The notes below the pieces were generated by a model that saw only the letters and a program-made list of their open reading frames with translations, did no database searches and was not told where the DNA came from. From NCBI GenBank assembly GCA_002723275.1, contig PBNZ01000043.1, forward strand, positions 237,558-301,557: DNA of 64,000 nt, read 5' to 3'. This document shows positions 8,701 to 16,262 of this stretch, piece after piece (position 1 is the first letter of the stretch; each line of letters begins with the position of its first letter). The stretch is from Planctomycetaceae bacterium (GTDB lineage: Bacteria; Planctomycetota; Planctomycetia; Pirellulales; Pirellulaceae). The position numbers were made by a program, and so were the translations under genes.

Positions 8701-9342
8701 GTAATTTATCGAGGTCCAGTCGCTGTCGATACGCTCCTCGAAGATATCGCCAAACTCGCGCTCAACGAAACCGAATGGCAACTGGAAACGAAAGTTCATC
8801 CGGGCCGTTGGAACCAGGTCCCAAGCGAACCGGATTTCCTCACCCTTGCTCGCGAGCTGGTTAATCGTGGTGCCTATTTGGACGCGGTGGAATACACAAC
8901 TCGATTCGAAGATAAATTTGCTCGAAGCAATGAGTTTTCGAAACTGTTGACTTGGTTGGCCGATTCGCTGATCCAGCAGAATCCTACGGTGGCCGTTGCA
9001 GAATATCGGCGAGCTCTGCGAATGAACCCTAACGACGTAACGGCGATGAATAACTTCGCATGGCAACTTGCCACGGACCCGCGCACGGAAGTACGAGATG
9101 GCGATCTCGCCGTGCAATTAGCCGAAAAGGCAGCTCGCCTGACCAAACTCGAAGATTACGGCGTCCTCGATACGCTGGGCGCGGCCTACGCGAGTATCAA
9201 AAACTTCAAGCGAGCGACAGCAGCCGCCAAACGGGGCATCACCTTGGCTGAAGCCCAGGGAGCTGATCCCGCCTTGATCGGTAGAATGCAATCGCGTCTC
9301 AAACGGTACCGGGAAGCCAGCCAAAACAGCGATAACCGTTGA
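5743..9342 (+). CDS. CRTAC/ASPIC-UnbV, thioredoxin and TPR lipoprotein; candidate selenoprotein with in-frame TGA at codon 617
   Basis: One frame of 1200 codons is broken only by TGA at 7591-7593. The N terminus is a lipoprotein signal (VLVTGC). Calcium-loop FG-GAP/VCBS blades start near residue 287 (DVNGDDWDD, DLDNDGDQD, DYDQDGWTD, DDDNDGDLD, DFDHDGRFD, DLNNDSWED). The propeller is not finished at the TGA: another blade (VVDWDGDGDLDLW) follows it. Next come an ASPIC/UnbV domain at about 730-835 (SLRAGEGFLSQGS), a thioredoxin fold with WCPAC near 893, and TPR repeats at the C terminus. A SECIS-like hairpin lies 17 nt after the TGA. Read as selenocysteine, the junction is EDL-U-SVLWRQVV. The protein would be exported and membrane-anchored, with a redox function inferred. 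The alternative is a nonsense mutation splitting the gene into 5743-7593 and a remnant from 7594. Confidence 0.72.
7591..7624 (+). promoter_or_regulatory. SECIS-like hairpin directly after the in-frame TGA
   Basis: TGA is at 7591-7593. GCGGCA (7605-7610) pairs with TGTCGC (7616-7621), six pairs with one G-U, around the loop GGTCG at 7611-7615. The loop begins 17 nt after the TGA. The E. coli fdhF element has a GGUC loop 18 nt after its UGA, also closed by a GCA/UGC stem. The lower stem is weak (two U-A pairs with a bulged G). The same bases encode WRQVVS. Confidence 0.55.
7615..9342 (+). CDS. Downstream segment of the TGA-interrupted gene: last propeller blade, ASPIC/UnbV, thioredoxin, TPR
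   Basis: If the TGA terminates, this is what an automatic caller would report as a separate gene, using GTG at 7615. That start is doubtful: it has no properly spaced Shine-Dalgarno site, it lies inside the SECIS-like loop, and the protein would begin in the middle of a beta-propeller without an export signal. Visible parts are an Asp-rich blade (VVDWDGDGDLDLW), the ASPIC/UnbV core (GAKVIVAI, SLRAGEGFLSQGSK, VTVLWPDGSRQ), a TlpA-like thioredoxin domain with WCPACREE, and a TPR tail (AEYRRALRMNPNDVTAMNNFA). I prefer to treat it as the C-terminal half of the gene starting at 5743. Confidence 0.6.
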   Translation: MSQSPVSSDEFDIARQEDSDYRRRLRELNQRLRHNGTLSGHERNCAFLNLQGTDFATVSAVSGFDFDDDARGLAVVDWDGDGDLDLWTTSRTGPRLRFLRNELTDNHHFLLLRLEGVRCNRDAIGAKVIVAIADRPNEKLMKSLRAGEGFLSQGSKWLHFGLGDSDNIKSVTVLWPDGSRQSFSNLAADGRYRIVQDQPEAIRIDAAGEFPRIQQLPQTQTKDIQAARIPLLHRIPVPNLPIQSLNSDPQGGTIVPGSSGPQLINLVATWCPACREEMAIWSQHHEGLKATGLDIHCIIVDEMIDSPTSPTADDATLAAFPTHRATAELSQRLQDVHQIPFTPHVAMPVPTSFLVDATGHLAVIYRGPVAVDTLLEDIAKLALNETEWQLETKVHPGRWNQVPSEPDFLTLARELVNRGAYLDAVEYTTRFEDKFARSNEFSKLLTWLADSLIQQNPTVAVAEYRRALRMNPNDVTAMNNFAWQLATDPRTEVRDGDLAVQLAEKAARLTKLEDYGVLDTLGAAYASIKNFKRATAAAKRGITLAEAQGADPALIGRMQSRLKRYREASQNSDNR

Positions 9343-9411
9343 AACTCTGAGAGGATTGCCACGGATCTCGCGCCCCCACGGACCCGGTATGGCGTTTCCG
9401 AATCAGGTCGA

Positions 9412-10722
9412 TCAAGATCCGTCCGGCGAAGTCGCCTGGTTTTCGATCCGGTAAATATGCGTTTCAGTCCGGACGATGAACGCGTCGCCGTCCACCGCTG
9501 GAGTTGCGAGGAGCCGTTGATCTTTTAGTTCATTCTCGGCCACGATCGTGAGTTTTCTTGTGGGTCGAATCACAGTCGCCTTCCCATCTTCGTTGAAGAA
9601 GTAAATCCGATCCTTCGCATAAATAGGAGAAGCCGAATATCGACCGGGCAATCTCTCCTTCCAAACTGTCTTGCCGGTCTTGGCCTCGAGACAGGTGGCG
9701 ATCCCATCCCGGTTCACAACAAAGAGTAGATCGCCGACCAACAACGGCGAACATCGCTGTGGCATACTCTTGATCTCTTTCCACAAGACGTGGGAGTCGG
9801 TCACATCACCGTTCCCTTCGGGGCGAATTGCCCAGAGTTCCGGACGATCTCGATCGACAATCGCAAACACCAATCCGTGTCCGTAAACAGGTCGCGGAGC
9901 GACCGACCAACCTCGATGCTGCACACGCCACAGTTCTTTTCCCTGGAGGTCATACGCGTAGACCGCACGACCACCTGGGCTAACCATTTGCTGGCCCGCC
10001 CCGCGCGGAATAACAGTCGGCATGCAATACGCTTTACGATGGTGTACTGGAATCTCTTCAAAGTCGATAGACCTTGGCGTCTTCCAAACGGTTTCACCCG
10101 TCGCCCGATCAAGTGCGATGATGTACTGAACATCTCGGCCATCCACATGGACGACAAGGTGGCCACCAATCAACGTCGGCGAACTAGCGGGACCAGCGCC
10201 TGCCTCATGATCACACTTCAAATCGCGGCGCACCCAAATCTTGTCACCTGTTGTGGTGTCGAGGCAGGCCGTTCCATAAGTTCCGAAATGAACAAAGACA
10301 CGTCCTTCTTCAATCACCGGCGTGGGCGTCGCATAAGTATTCTCGTCCGTGATTCTCATTGGCTCTTCCACATCAAAGAGATGGAGATCATGCTCGATCT
10401 GACCTGTTTTTTTATCGATGCACATGGCAAATAGCTGATGACCATCTCGCGTCGCCGTGGTCAGCCAGATTTGGTCGCCCCAAATGACTGGCGATGACCA
10501 GCCTCGGTCGTGGATGGCTGTTTTCCAAGACACATTTTTCGACTCACTCCACGAACGCGGCAAGTTTTCCGCCGACGAATAGCCATCGCCTGTCGGGCCG
10601 CGAAATTGCCACCACATCTCATCGGCTGAAACCAAGCCAGTCCAGCCGATTAACAGAAGCAGCACGATTGAGAAAAGGTGGTATGGAAATTGAAAAGACA
10701 TCATGGTGTGTTTAACTGACAT
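9412..10722 (-). CDS. Exported PQQ-type beta-propeller repeat protein
   Basis: About 436 residues. A signal peptide precedes DEMWWQFRGPTGDG, the usual opening of planctomycete outer-membrane-assembly-like (PQQ_2) propeller proteins. Repeats carry the blade signatures ALDRATGETVWK, AYDLQGKELWRVQ and CLEAKTGKTVWKE. No quinoprotein catalytic residues are evident, so a binding or scaffold role is more likely than a dehydrogenase. ATGs at 10722 and 10704 are both possible starts; the signal peptide reads best from 10704. It is convergent with the preceding CRTAC gene and 69 nt from it. Confidence 0.87.
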   Translation of the reverse strand: MSVKHTMMSFQFPYHLFSIVLLLLIGWTGLVSADEMWWQFRGPTGDGYSSAENLPRSWSESKNVSWKTAIHDRGWSSPVIWGDQIWLTTATRDGHQLFAMCIDKKTGQIEHDLHLFDVEEPMRITDENTYATPTPVIEEGRVFVHFGTYGTACLDTTTGDKIWVRRDLKCDHEAGAGPASSPTLIGGHLVVHVDGRDVQYIIALDRATGETVWKTPRSIDFEEIPVHHRKAYCMPTVIPRGAGQQMVSPGGRAVYAYDLQGKELWRVQHRGWSVAPRPVYGHGLVFAIVDRDRPELWAIRPEGNGDVTDSHVLWKEIKSMPQRCSPLLVGDLLFVVNRDGIATCLEAKTGKTVWKERLPGRYSASPIYAKDRIYFFNEDGKATVIRPTRKLTIVAENELKDQRLLATPAVDGDAFIVRTETHIYRIENQATSPDGS

Positions 10723-10936
10723 GATCAATAGTCGAGCCGGTGCGATTTACTGAAGTCATAGAAAGAAGAGTCATGAAGCTGTTCAACATTGTAGCCAATT
10801 GAAAATCAACTGCAGACAACCGAACCGGATCTCTTTTGCAAATTTCTTTACCGGCAGCCAGCCAACGAGTCGGGTCCTGACCGGATCCTTCGCAGTCCAT
10901 CGATCCACCAAGGCCCGGCATCAAAGAAACGGGCAT
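10712..10936 (-). CDS. Possible small ORF overlapping the propeller gene start (doubtful)
   Basis: A 74-codon frame ends inside the start of the propeller gene, which would allow translational coupling. Codon use looks mildly coding, with the phrases GSGQDPTRWLAAGKE and AVDFQLATMLNSFM. There is no recognised domain and no ribosome binding site. It may be a small gene or a fragment. Confidence 0.22.
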   Translation of the reverse strand: MPVSLMPGLGGSMDCEGSGQDPTRWLAAGKEICKRDPVRLSAVDFQLATMLNSFMTLLSMTSVNRTGSTIDHVS

Positions 10937-11223
10937 GCCCCGTTGAAAACGTTTGCCAACCTTCGCCGATGAAACTCATTGGGTGGCTGACAATGTTCGA
11001 TTTCCAGCTTGCTTCTGCGACAGTAGGCTGCGGCGAGGATGAGGGCGGAAACAGACAGCAATTCGTTTTTTGGTGATCTCCATCGAATAACTCGCAACTT
11101 GTGATTTCTTGTGATACCTTGACGGGATAAATTGACTGAGATCATTGCCTATCAGCAATCACCGTAAAACTCACCTGTGGTCTGCAAAGATCTTTGAGCA
11201 ACCTCACGGGAAGAGCAAAAGGC
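10937..11223. other. Intergenic region before the lipid gene run
   Basis: No convincing gene is seen. The region should contain the divergent promoters for the minus-strand propeller gene and the plus-strand lipid run; I could not assign individual elements. Confidence 0.4.
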
Positions 11224-12060
11224 ATGAAGATTCCCGGCAACGATTCACAACCAACATCGAACCAGCATCTTGCTGCTTCCTCTGCCCAAGACGCAGCACC
11301 GTCGACATCGACTTTGCCCGTCCACGATGCGATTCCATTCTCGCGCCGCATTCTTGAGACCTTAGCGATTACCGCTACCTTGACGCTGATTGTCTTGAAC
11401 GTTGGCAGGCTGACCACGGCAGACATCCCCGTAAACTGGTTCACCTGGTTTTTGATTCCGGTGGGCATGGGCGCGGCTGATTTCCTGTCCGGCCTGATCC
11501 ATTGGGGCGCAGATACTTGGGGACGTGAAAGCATGCCTTTGATTGGTCGACGTTTGCTTCACCCGTTTCGCGTACACCACGTCAATCAAGCTGACTTTTT
11601 AGAACGTCGATTTATCGATACCAATGGCGACGTGGCCATTCTGGCACTGCCAGGCCTGGTCGGCATCTCTCTGATTCCGCTGGAAACGACTCTGCAATAC
11701 AACCTGACGACGTTTTGCGTTTCCTTCTTAGCCGTCGGCTCGATGACGAATCAGATTCACCAGTGGGCTCATATGCCGCAACCACCGTGGCTTGTAAAGC
11801 AACTTCAAAACTGTGGCATCTTGTTGGGAAGCAACGCGCATGCGCTCCACCATTCGCCCCCCTACACCGAGAACTACTGCATTACGACAGGCTGGTGCAA
11901 CCGACCGTTGGCCTCGATCGATTTCTTTCGTCGGCTCGAGCGAGGCATCACGCGTGTGACCGGCTACCAGCCTCGCAGTGATGAGGAAGCTTATCAGGAA
12001 AAGTTCACAAATAACGTGAATGAGAAACCTTCGCTGACTTCAATTCATGGAGGAAGTTAA
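11224..12060 (+). CDS. Kua/TMEM189/CarF-like membrane desaturase (putative plasmanylethanolamine desaturase)
   Basis: The 278-residue membrane protein has the histidine pattern of the Kua/TMEM189/CarF family: HWGADTWG near residue 93, HPFRVHHVN near 113, HQWAHMP near 179 and HALHHSPPYTENYCIT near 206. Characterised members (CarF, PEDS1) introduce the vinyl-ether bond of plasmalogens using a di-iron centre. An upstream TTG at 11194 is in frame; I chose the ATG at 11224, which follows the purine-rich GGGAAGAGCAAAAGG. The next gene starts 3 nt after the stop, so the two are co-transcribed. The family call is strong; the exact substrate is inferred. Confidence 0.85.
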   Translation: MKIPGNDSQPTSNQHLAASSAQDAAPSTSTLPVHDAIPFSRRILETLAITATLTLIVLNVGRLTTADIPVNWFTWFLIPVGMGAADFLSGLIHWGADTWGRESMPLIGRRLLHPFRVHHVNQADFLERRFIDTNGDVAILALPGLVGISLIPLETTLQYNLTTFCVSFLAVGSMTNQIHQWAHMPQPPWLVKQLQNCGILLGSNAHALHHSPPYTENYCITTGWCNRPLASIDFFRRLERGITRVTGYQPRSDEEAYQEKFTNNVNEKPSLTSIHGGS

Positions 12061-12063
12061 ACT

Positions 12064-13212
12064 TTGAACGACCGAGTACCCTCAGACGAAGAACAACAAC
12101 CTTTTCTCGCGTTGGAAACTACCGAAGGAACTGAATTCGGTCGTGGCTGGCTAAGCGGTATTCTCTCGTCCGTCCTTGGAATCGCGAGCCTTGGAAGCGT
12201 GCTCTGCATCCGCTTTCCGAATATCTTCGCCTTTCCGGAACTGTTAAATCGCTACAGCGATTACTTGATTTACATCCGAGCAATCCTTCACGTCTCGTTA
12301 ATTGCAGCCTTTATCTTGGGAACGATCTCGGTTTGTCTCCGGAAGAACAAGATGATGGGTTTGATTGGTATCTCAGCAACTTTAATCGCAGCCCTCTTAG
12401 GAGGCTCCAAGGTAATCACAGGAGAATTCTCTGAGGATTCGTTTCTCGCATTGGACTGGTTTGTCTTGAATCTGATTCTTTATACAGCTGTCTACATTCC
12501 CTTGGAGCGTTTATTTGCGAAACATCCTGACCAGCCCACGTTTCGCAAGGAATGGCACGTCGATCTGACCTACTTTTTTCTCAACACACTCTTAATTCAG
12601 ATCACAAGCTTATTGACGCTCCAACCCGCGATTGTCTTTTTCGACTGGGCGCGAATTTCCGCAATTGAACAAACGCTTTCGTCACTGCCCCTCGTGATTC
12701 AAGTGCCCTGCTGTTTGCTGGTTGCTGACTTCGCTCAATACTGGATTCATCGCACATTTCATGTGGTTCCATTCCTCTGGAAATTCCATGCGATTCATCA
12801 CTCGGCCGAGGCAATGGACTGGCTCGCCGGAGCTCGACTACACCTTGTGGATGCGTTAGTCACTCGCAGCCTCACTTATGCTCCACTCTATGTGCTTGGT
12901 TTTTCCCAGACAACGATCGTAATCTACGTGATCATTGTCGCCATCCAGGCAACCTTCATACACGCCAACTTACGCTGGGAATTCCATTGGTGTCGTCATT
13001 TGATTGCAACCCCCTTCTTTCATCATTGGCATCACGCTGCCGAGCGAGAAGCGATCGACAAGAATTTTTCAGTCCACGCAACACTTTGGGATTGGCTCTT
13101 CGGTACCTATTACGTCCCTAAGCGGTGGCCACAGGAGTACGGATTGTGTGGCACGCGCGATGTCCCATCGAGCTGGCTGCGTCAATTCCTGTATCCGTTT
13201 CGGCGCAAGTAA
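12064..13212 (+). CDS. Fatty acid hydroxylase / sterol desaturase superfamily membrane enzyme
   Basis: The 382-residue protein has about four membrane segments in its N-terminal 130 residues, an extra domain compared with simple members. The catalytic core carries the three His clusters: HRTFH near residue 227, HAIHH near 239 and HHWHH near 318. These bind a di-iron centre in the family, which includes sterol desaturases, fatty acid hydroxylases and alkylglycerol monooxygenase. The TTG start is supported by GGAGGAAG 7 nt upstream, which overlaps the end of the preceding desaturase gene, so translation is probably coupled. Its place after a plasmalogen desaturase makes an ether-lipid substrate attractive, but that is inference. 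Confidence 0.85.
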   Translation: MNDRVPSDEEQQPFLALETTEGTEFGRGWLSGILSSVLGIASLGSVLCIRFPNIFAFPELLNRYSDYLIYIRAILHVSLIAAFILGTISVCLRKNKMMGLIGISATLIAALLGGSKVITGEFSEDSFLALDWFVLNLILYTAVYIPLERLFAKHPDQPTFRKEWHVDLTYFFLNTLLIQITSLLTLQPAIVFFDWARISAIEQTLSSLPLVIQVPCCLLVADFAQYWIHRTFHVVPFLWKFHAIHHSAEAMDWLAGARLHLVDALVTRSLTYAPLYVLGFSQTTIVIYVIIVAIQATFIHANLRWEFHWCRHLIATPFFHHWHHAAEREAIDKNFSVHATLWDWLFGTYYVPKRWPQEYGLCGTRDVPSSWLRQFLYPFRRK

Positions 13213-13253
13213 GAAGAGTCACGTTAAGATCCACCCTGCACAAGCGAGACAAA

Positions 13254-14159
13254 ATGCGATCGTTCACCATTGTTGCGCGTGCTGAATCGGGCCAAGGAAA
13301 ATCGCATCGCATCGCTCGAACGGTTTATGAACGCCTGAAAAACCATGGTGCAGCATGTCAACTTTTAATCACGTCACCTGAACAAACTCTTCGTGAGTTG
13401 GTCGAACGGAGTCTACATCAACATGCAGAGATACAACAGAAAGATTGGTGTCTCGTGATATGTGGCGGCGACGGCGCGATTCAAGAAGCGATCAACGCAG
13501 TCATGGCTCAACCTACCTCCCAATTGCTGCTGGGATTGGCACCAGCAGGAACATGCAATGATTTCGCCCACGGATTGGCCCTCTCCCCTGCTCCCGAAGA
13601 GATTGTTAACGTCCTATTGAACGGTGTCCCTCATGCAATCGACCTGGGCCTGGCCGGTGAAAAACATTTTTGCACAATCGCCACAGTTGGCTTGGAATCC
13701 ACCGTCAATCGATTTCTTCGCGATCACAAAACATACTCACCTCGACGGTGGCTGTTTGTTTTAACGGCGGCATGGCAATTAATGATCCTGAAAGCCGTGC
13801 AACTGCAAGTCACCATTGATGGGGAAGCTCAAGAAGCGAGCATTCTTAATCTGGTCGCTGCCAATACTCGTTCCTATGGCGGGCGCGTTCGCATCGCACC
13901 CTTGGCGAATCCGACCGATGGACGACTTGATCTCTTGATGATTCAATCTCGCTCCAGACTCAGCCGGATGTTCACGCTTCTTGACGCTCTCCGAGGGCGA
14001 CACCTGAACCGACGTGAAGTCTTTTATCAGCCCGTCAAACGGGTCAAAATCGAGAGCCGTCAACCTTACGAAGTCTGGGCCGATGGCGAACCTCTGGGCA
14101 CCACGCCAATCGAAATCTCAGTGGTTCCGGCCGCATTGCGCATCCTGAGGCCACCGTAA
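13254..14159 (+). CDS. Diacylglycerol-kinase-like lipid kinase (YegS/BmrU type)
   Basis: 301 residues from the ATG at 13254. Motifs of the DAGK catalytic family are present: the nucleotide-binding CGGDGAIQEAINAV near residue 70 and PAGTCNDFAHGL near 103. The C-terminal beta-sandwich has YGGRVRIAPLANPTDGRLD, and the end motif is VWADGEPLGTTP. Such enzymes phosphorylate diacylglycerol, sphingoid bases or related lipids at the membrane. An in-frame start at 13125 would overlap the hydroxylase gene, so I use the later ATG, 41 nt after that gene's stop. Co-transcription with the two lipid enzymes is likely. Confidence 0.87.
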   Translation: MRSFTIVARAESGQGKSHRIARTVYERLKNHGAACQLLITSPEQTLRELVERSLHQHAEIQQKDWCLVICGGDGAIQEAINAVMAQPTSQLLLGLAPAGTCNDFAHGLALSPAPEEIVNVLLNGVPHAIDLGLAGEKHFCTIATVGLESTVNRFLRDHKTYSPRRWLFVLTAAWQLMILKAVQLQVTIDGEAQEASILNLVAANTRSYGGRVRIAPLANPTDGRLDLLMIQSRSRLSRMFTLLDALRGRHLNRREVFYQPVKRVKIESRQPYEVWADGEPLGTTPIEISVVPAALRILRPP

Positions 14160-14351
14160 CGCTTTACGTCGCCGTTCGAAGCTTGTCCGATCTGGGGCAC
14201 CCTGCCCCTCTCGAGGAGACACCGACGGTTTTTCGGGGTATGTGAGACGTCAACCCAAAAGAAGTTCGTAGAATTTTTCGCCCGCGGGCAGAGCGATTGA
14301 TGGTAGGAAAATCGCCTTGGATTTTCGAGCAGTCCCGTCCCATCAAGAAAA

Positions 14352-14422
14352 CTCGGGAACTAGGATTTGAACCTAGACTAACGGAACCAAAATCCGTGGT
14401 GCTGCCATTACACTATTCCCGA
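14352..14422 (-). tRNA. tRNA-Gln (anticodon TTG)
   Basis: The complement folds as a complete 71-nt cloverleaf. The acceptor stem is TCGGGAA / TTCCCGA and the D stem GTGT / GCAC. The anticodon stem ACGGA / TCCGT carries the loop TTTTGGT with anticodon TTG. The T stem is CTAGG / CCTAG with TTCAAAT, and the discriminator base is G. CCA is not encoded. Confidence 0.95.
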
Positions 14423-14457
14423 AAACCTGGCCGATGAAATCAGCCACTGATTACACT

Positions 14458-15129
14458 TTACGCATTCGAGGCCCGATTAACAACTGCGAAAGAGAGCTGT
14501 TCGAGCTCAATCGCCAAATCCACACCAACAATCCGGACCCCGTCAGGCAGATTGAGCGTCACCGGGGCGAAATTCAGGACCCCCACCATCCCGGCTTCAA
14601 CCAGCCGGACTGCAACTTCCTGAGCCGCTGATCCGGGAACGGCAATCACCCCCAACCGGATTCCCTCCCGGCGGGTGACATCAGTCAGGTCATCGATGTG
14701 GTAAACCGTGATCCCGTCGATTTGAACGCCCGTTTGACTCTTGTCAGCATCAAAAGCCGCGACGACTCGAAAGCCCTGGCGACTAAACCCACGGTACCCC
14801 AACAGAGCTCGCCCGAGGTTCCCGACACCGATGATTGCGATCGGCCAATCCTGATCGGTGCCCAGAATCTGCTGGATCGCTTCAATCAGTTCAGCACAGC
14901 GGTATCCGATTCCGGGATAACCAAACTGTCCAAAATAGGCGAGATCTTTTCGAACTTGAGCATCGGTGAATCCCAACAACGAACCCAGCTGGGTGGAGCT
15001 GATGGTTTCCTTGCCTTCTTGTTGAATTTGCTGCAATTCGCGCGAATAGAGACTCAGACGACTTACGACCGCCTGAGGTACTGGATTCTCAGGCCCTCCT
15101 CGGGGCTCATTGCTGTTGGATTGAGTCAT
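14458..15129 (-). CDS. rex: Redox-sensing transcriptional repressor Rex
   Basis: 223 residues from the ATG at 15129; an in-frame TTG at 15138 gives three more. The N-terminal winged helix carries SRLSLYSRELQQIQQEG and TDAQVRKDLAYFGQFGYPGIGY, the DNA-binding signature of Rex. The Rossmann half has GVGNLGRALLGYRGF for NAD(H) and AVPGSAAQEVA. Rex represses fermentation and respiratory genes until NADH rises. No target genes are adjacent, so it acts in trans. A frameshifted pseudopilin lies upstream on the same strand. Confidence 0.95.
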   Translation of the reverse strand: MTQSNSNEPRGGPENPVPQAVVSRLSLYSRELQQIQQEGKETISSTQLGSLLGFTDAQVRKDLAYFGQFGYPGIGYRCAELIEAIQQILGTDQDWPIAIIGVGNLGRALLGYRGFSRQGFRVVAAFDADKSQTGVQIDGITVYHIDDLTDVTRREGIRLGVIAVPGSAAQEVAVRLVEAGMVGVLNFAPVTLNLPDGVRIVGVDLAIELEQLSFAVVNRASNA

Positions 15130-15242
15130 CAAAGGCAAACTGAATCGGTGACGCGCCGGTAAACTGCGGGCGGGGAAGCCGATACTCTAATGGCTCCCGA
15201 ATAGCCGCTCAAGAGAATAAATCTCGAGATGAGAGATCGACC

Positions 15243-15751
15243 TCACAGCTGGAAATACTCTTGATGATCGATCCAAACTCCACCTGTCTGGGGATTGTCT
15301 AACCAGTCCCCAAGATTTACGGGGGGCGACATGCATCGCCTCGGGCGGATCGCTTTCGATCAAACGTACTTGATTTCTGCAGCCAGAAATCGCCTCACTA
15401 AACGCATTTTCGGGGAGCGTCTTGAGATAGGGTTGAATTTGAGGCTGTCCTGTCGGACGAGCATCGCCGCGGATGGACTTCCCATCGTTATCGGCCTCGC
15501 AGGTCAAATTGGCCAGATTGACAGGCATACGGCCTTGATGATCGGCGGAATATTGCCTGATCTGAAACCGAATTTTCTGCAGATTGTGAAGGGTCCGCTG
15601 TCTCGCATCTTCTCGTTCGTTGTGGACATGAAAAGGCATTAATACGCCTGCAATGCCCGCGAACAATGTCACCACGATCACGAATTCCATGAACCATGTG
15701 CCAGATCGAACAAAGCGTTTCGGAGGGCACCTCTTTCAATCGGATCAGCAT
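15243..15751 (-). pseudogene. Type II secretion-like pseudopilin gene with two frameshifts
   Basis: The central frame encodes a prepilin helix: after RFVRSG comes TWFMEFVIVVTLFAGIAGV, with Gly at -1 and Glu at +5, the class III prepilin signature. A GspG-like region follows (YSADHQGRMP, PYLKTLPENAF). This frame has no ATG, GTG or TTG ahead of the leader. ATG at 15751 encodes MLIRLK one base out of frame; dropping one base near 15733 joins MLIRLKRCPPKRFVRSG to the helix. At the 3' end, dropping one C in the C6 tract at 15321-15326 restores GDWLDNPQTGGVWIDHQEYFQL and a TGA at 15243-15245. The gene is therefore broken, or the sequence has two indel errors. An automatic call would be 15187-15690. 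Confidence 0.72.
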
Positions 15752-16262
15752 TGGGAAGGACCAAGCTCCAGATTCTCGTAGGTCGTCAACCGCGGAGGGT
15801 CAACTGCTCCACCGATCTTGCTCATCGAATGAGATGAATCATTACAACCGGAACGAATTGCCACGTGTGGGGGACAAAAGGGCATTGCATTCCTAGCAAT
15901 GCATTCACGCTGACAGAGGAACTCCGTCGATAAAGCTCCCGAGGATTGCTCAAACGAGCTGAACAAACGACTCAACGAAATCACCCGAGTCCCTGTTGTC
16001 GTCAAAGTAGCAGTTATGCAGCGCATACAACTCAAAACACCCTGTCTATTCATTCATTTGACTACCTGCATAGCTCCTATCTTGACGATGTTAGTCGACG
16101 TCGGAATGGATCTCGCAACGATTCATCGCCTTGGGCTCTCTGTGTCAGTCCGAGACGACTCCGTTCGAAGCGTGCGAGCAGCGTTCTGAGCAAGAAGACA
16201 AATGCGACAAATCGTCGCCAGACTAGTTCCCGGTAACATGTGTTTTGTGAAGGAGATCGGAG
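15752..16262. other. Intergenic region ahead of the YTV cell-wall gene
   Basis: About 510 bp without a convincing gene. A minus-strand frame ends in GPSQC with its TGA overlapping the pseudopilin ATG (ATGCTGA), but the frame upstream does not look protein-like. AAGGAGATCGGAG directly before 16263 is a clear ribosome binding site for the YTV gene, whose promoter must lie in this stretch. Confidence 0.4.

Noticed and set aside
7615..9342. GTG at 7615 as the start of an independent gene
   Set aside because: It has no spaced Shine-Dalgarno site, it starts in the middle of a propeller, and the frame is continuous with the upstream gene apart from one TGA.
15745..16053. Minus-strand frame overlapping the pseudopilin start
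   Set aside because: The ATGCTGA overlap looks like coupling, but the sequence shows no domain and no start signal; kept only as a remark.
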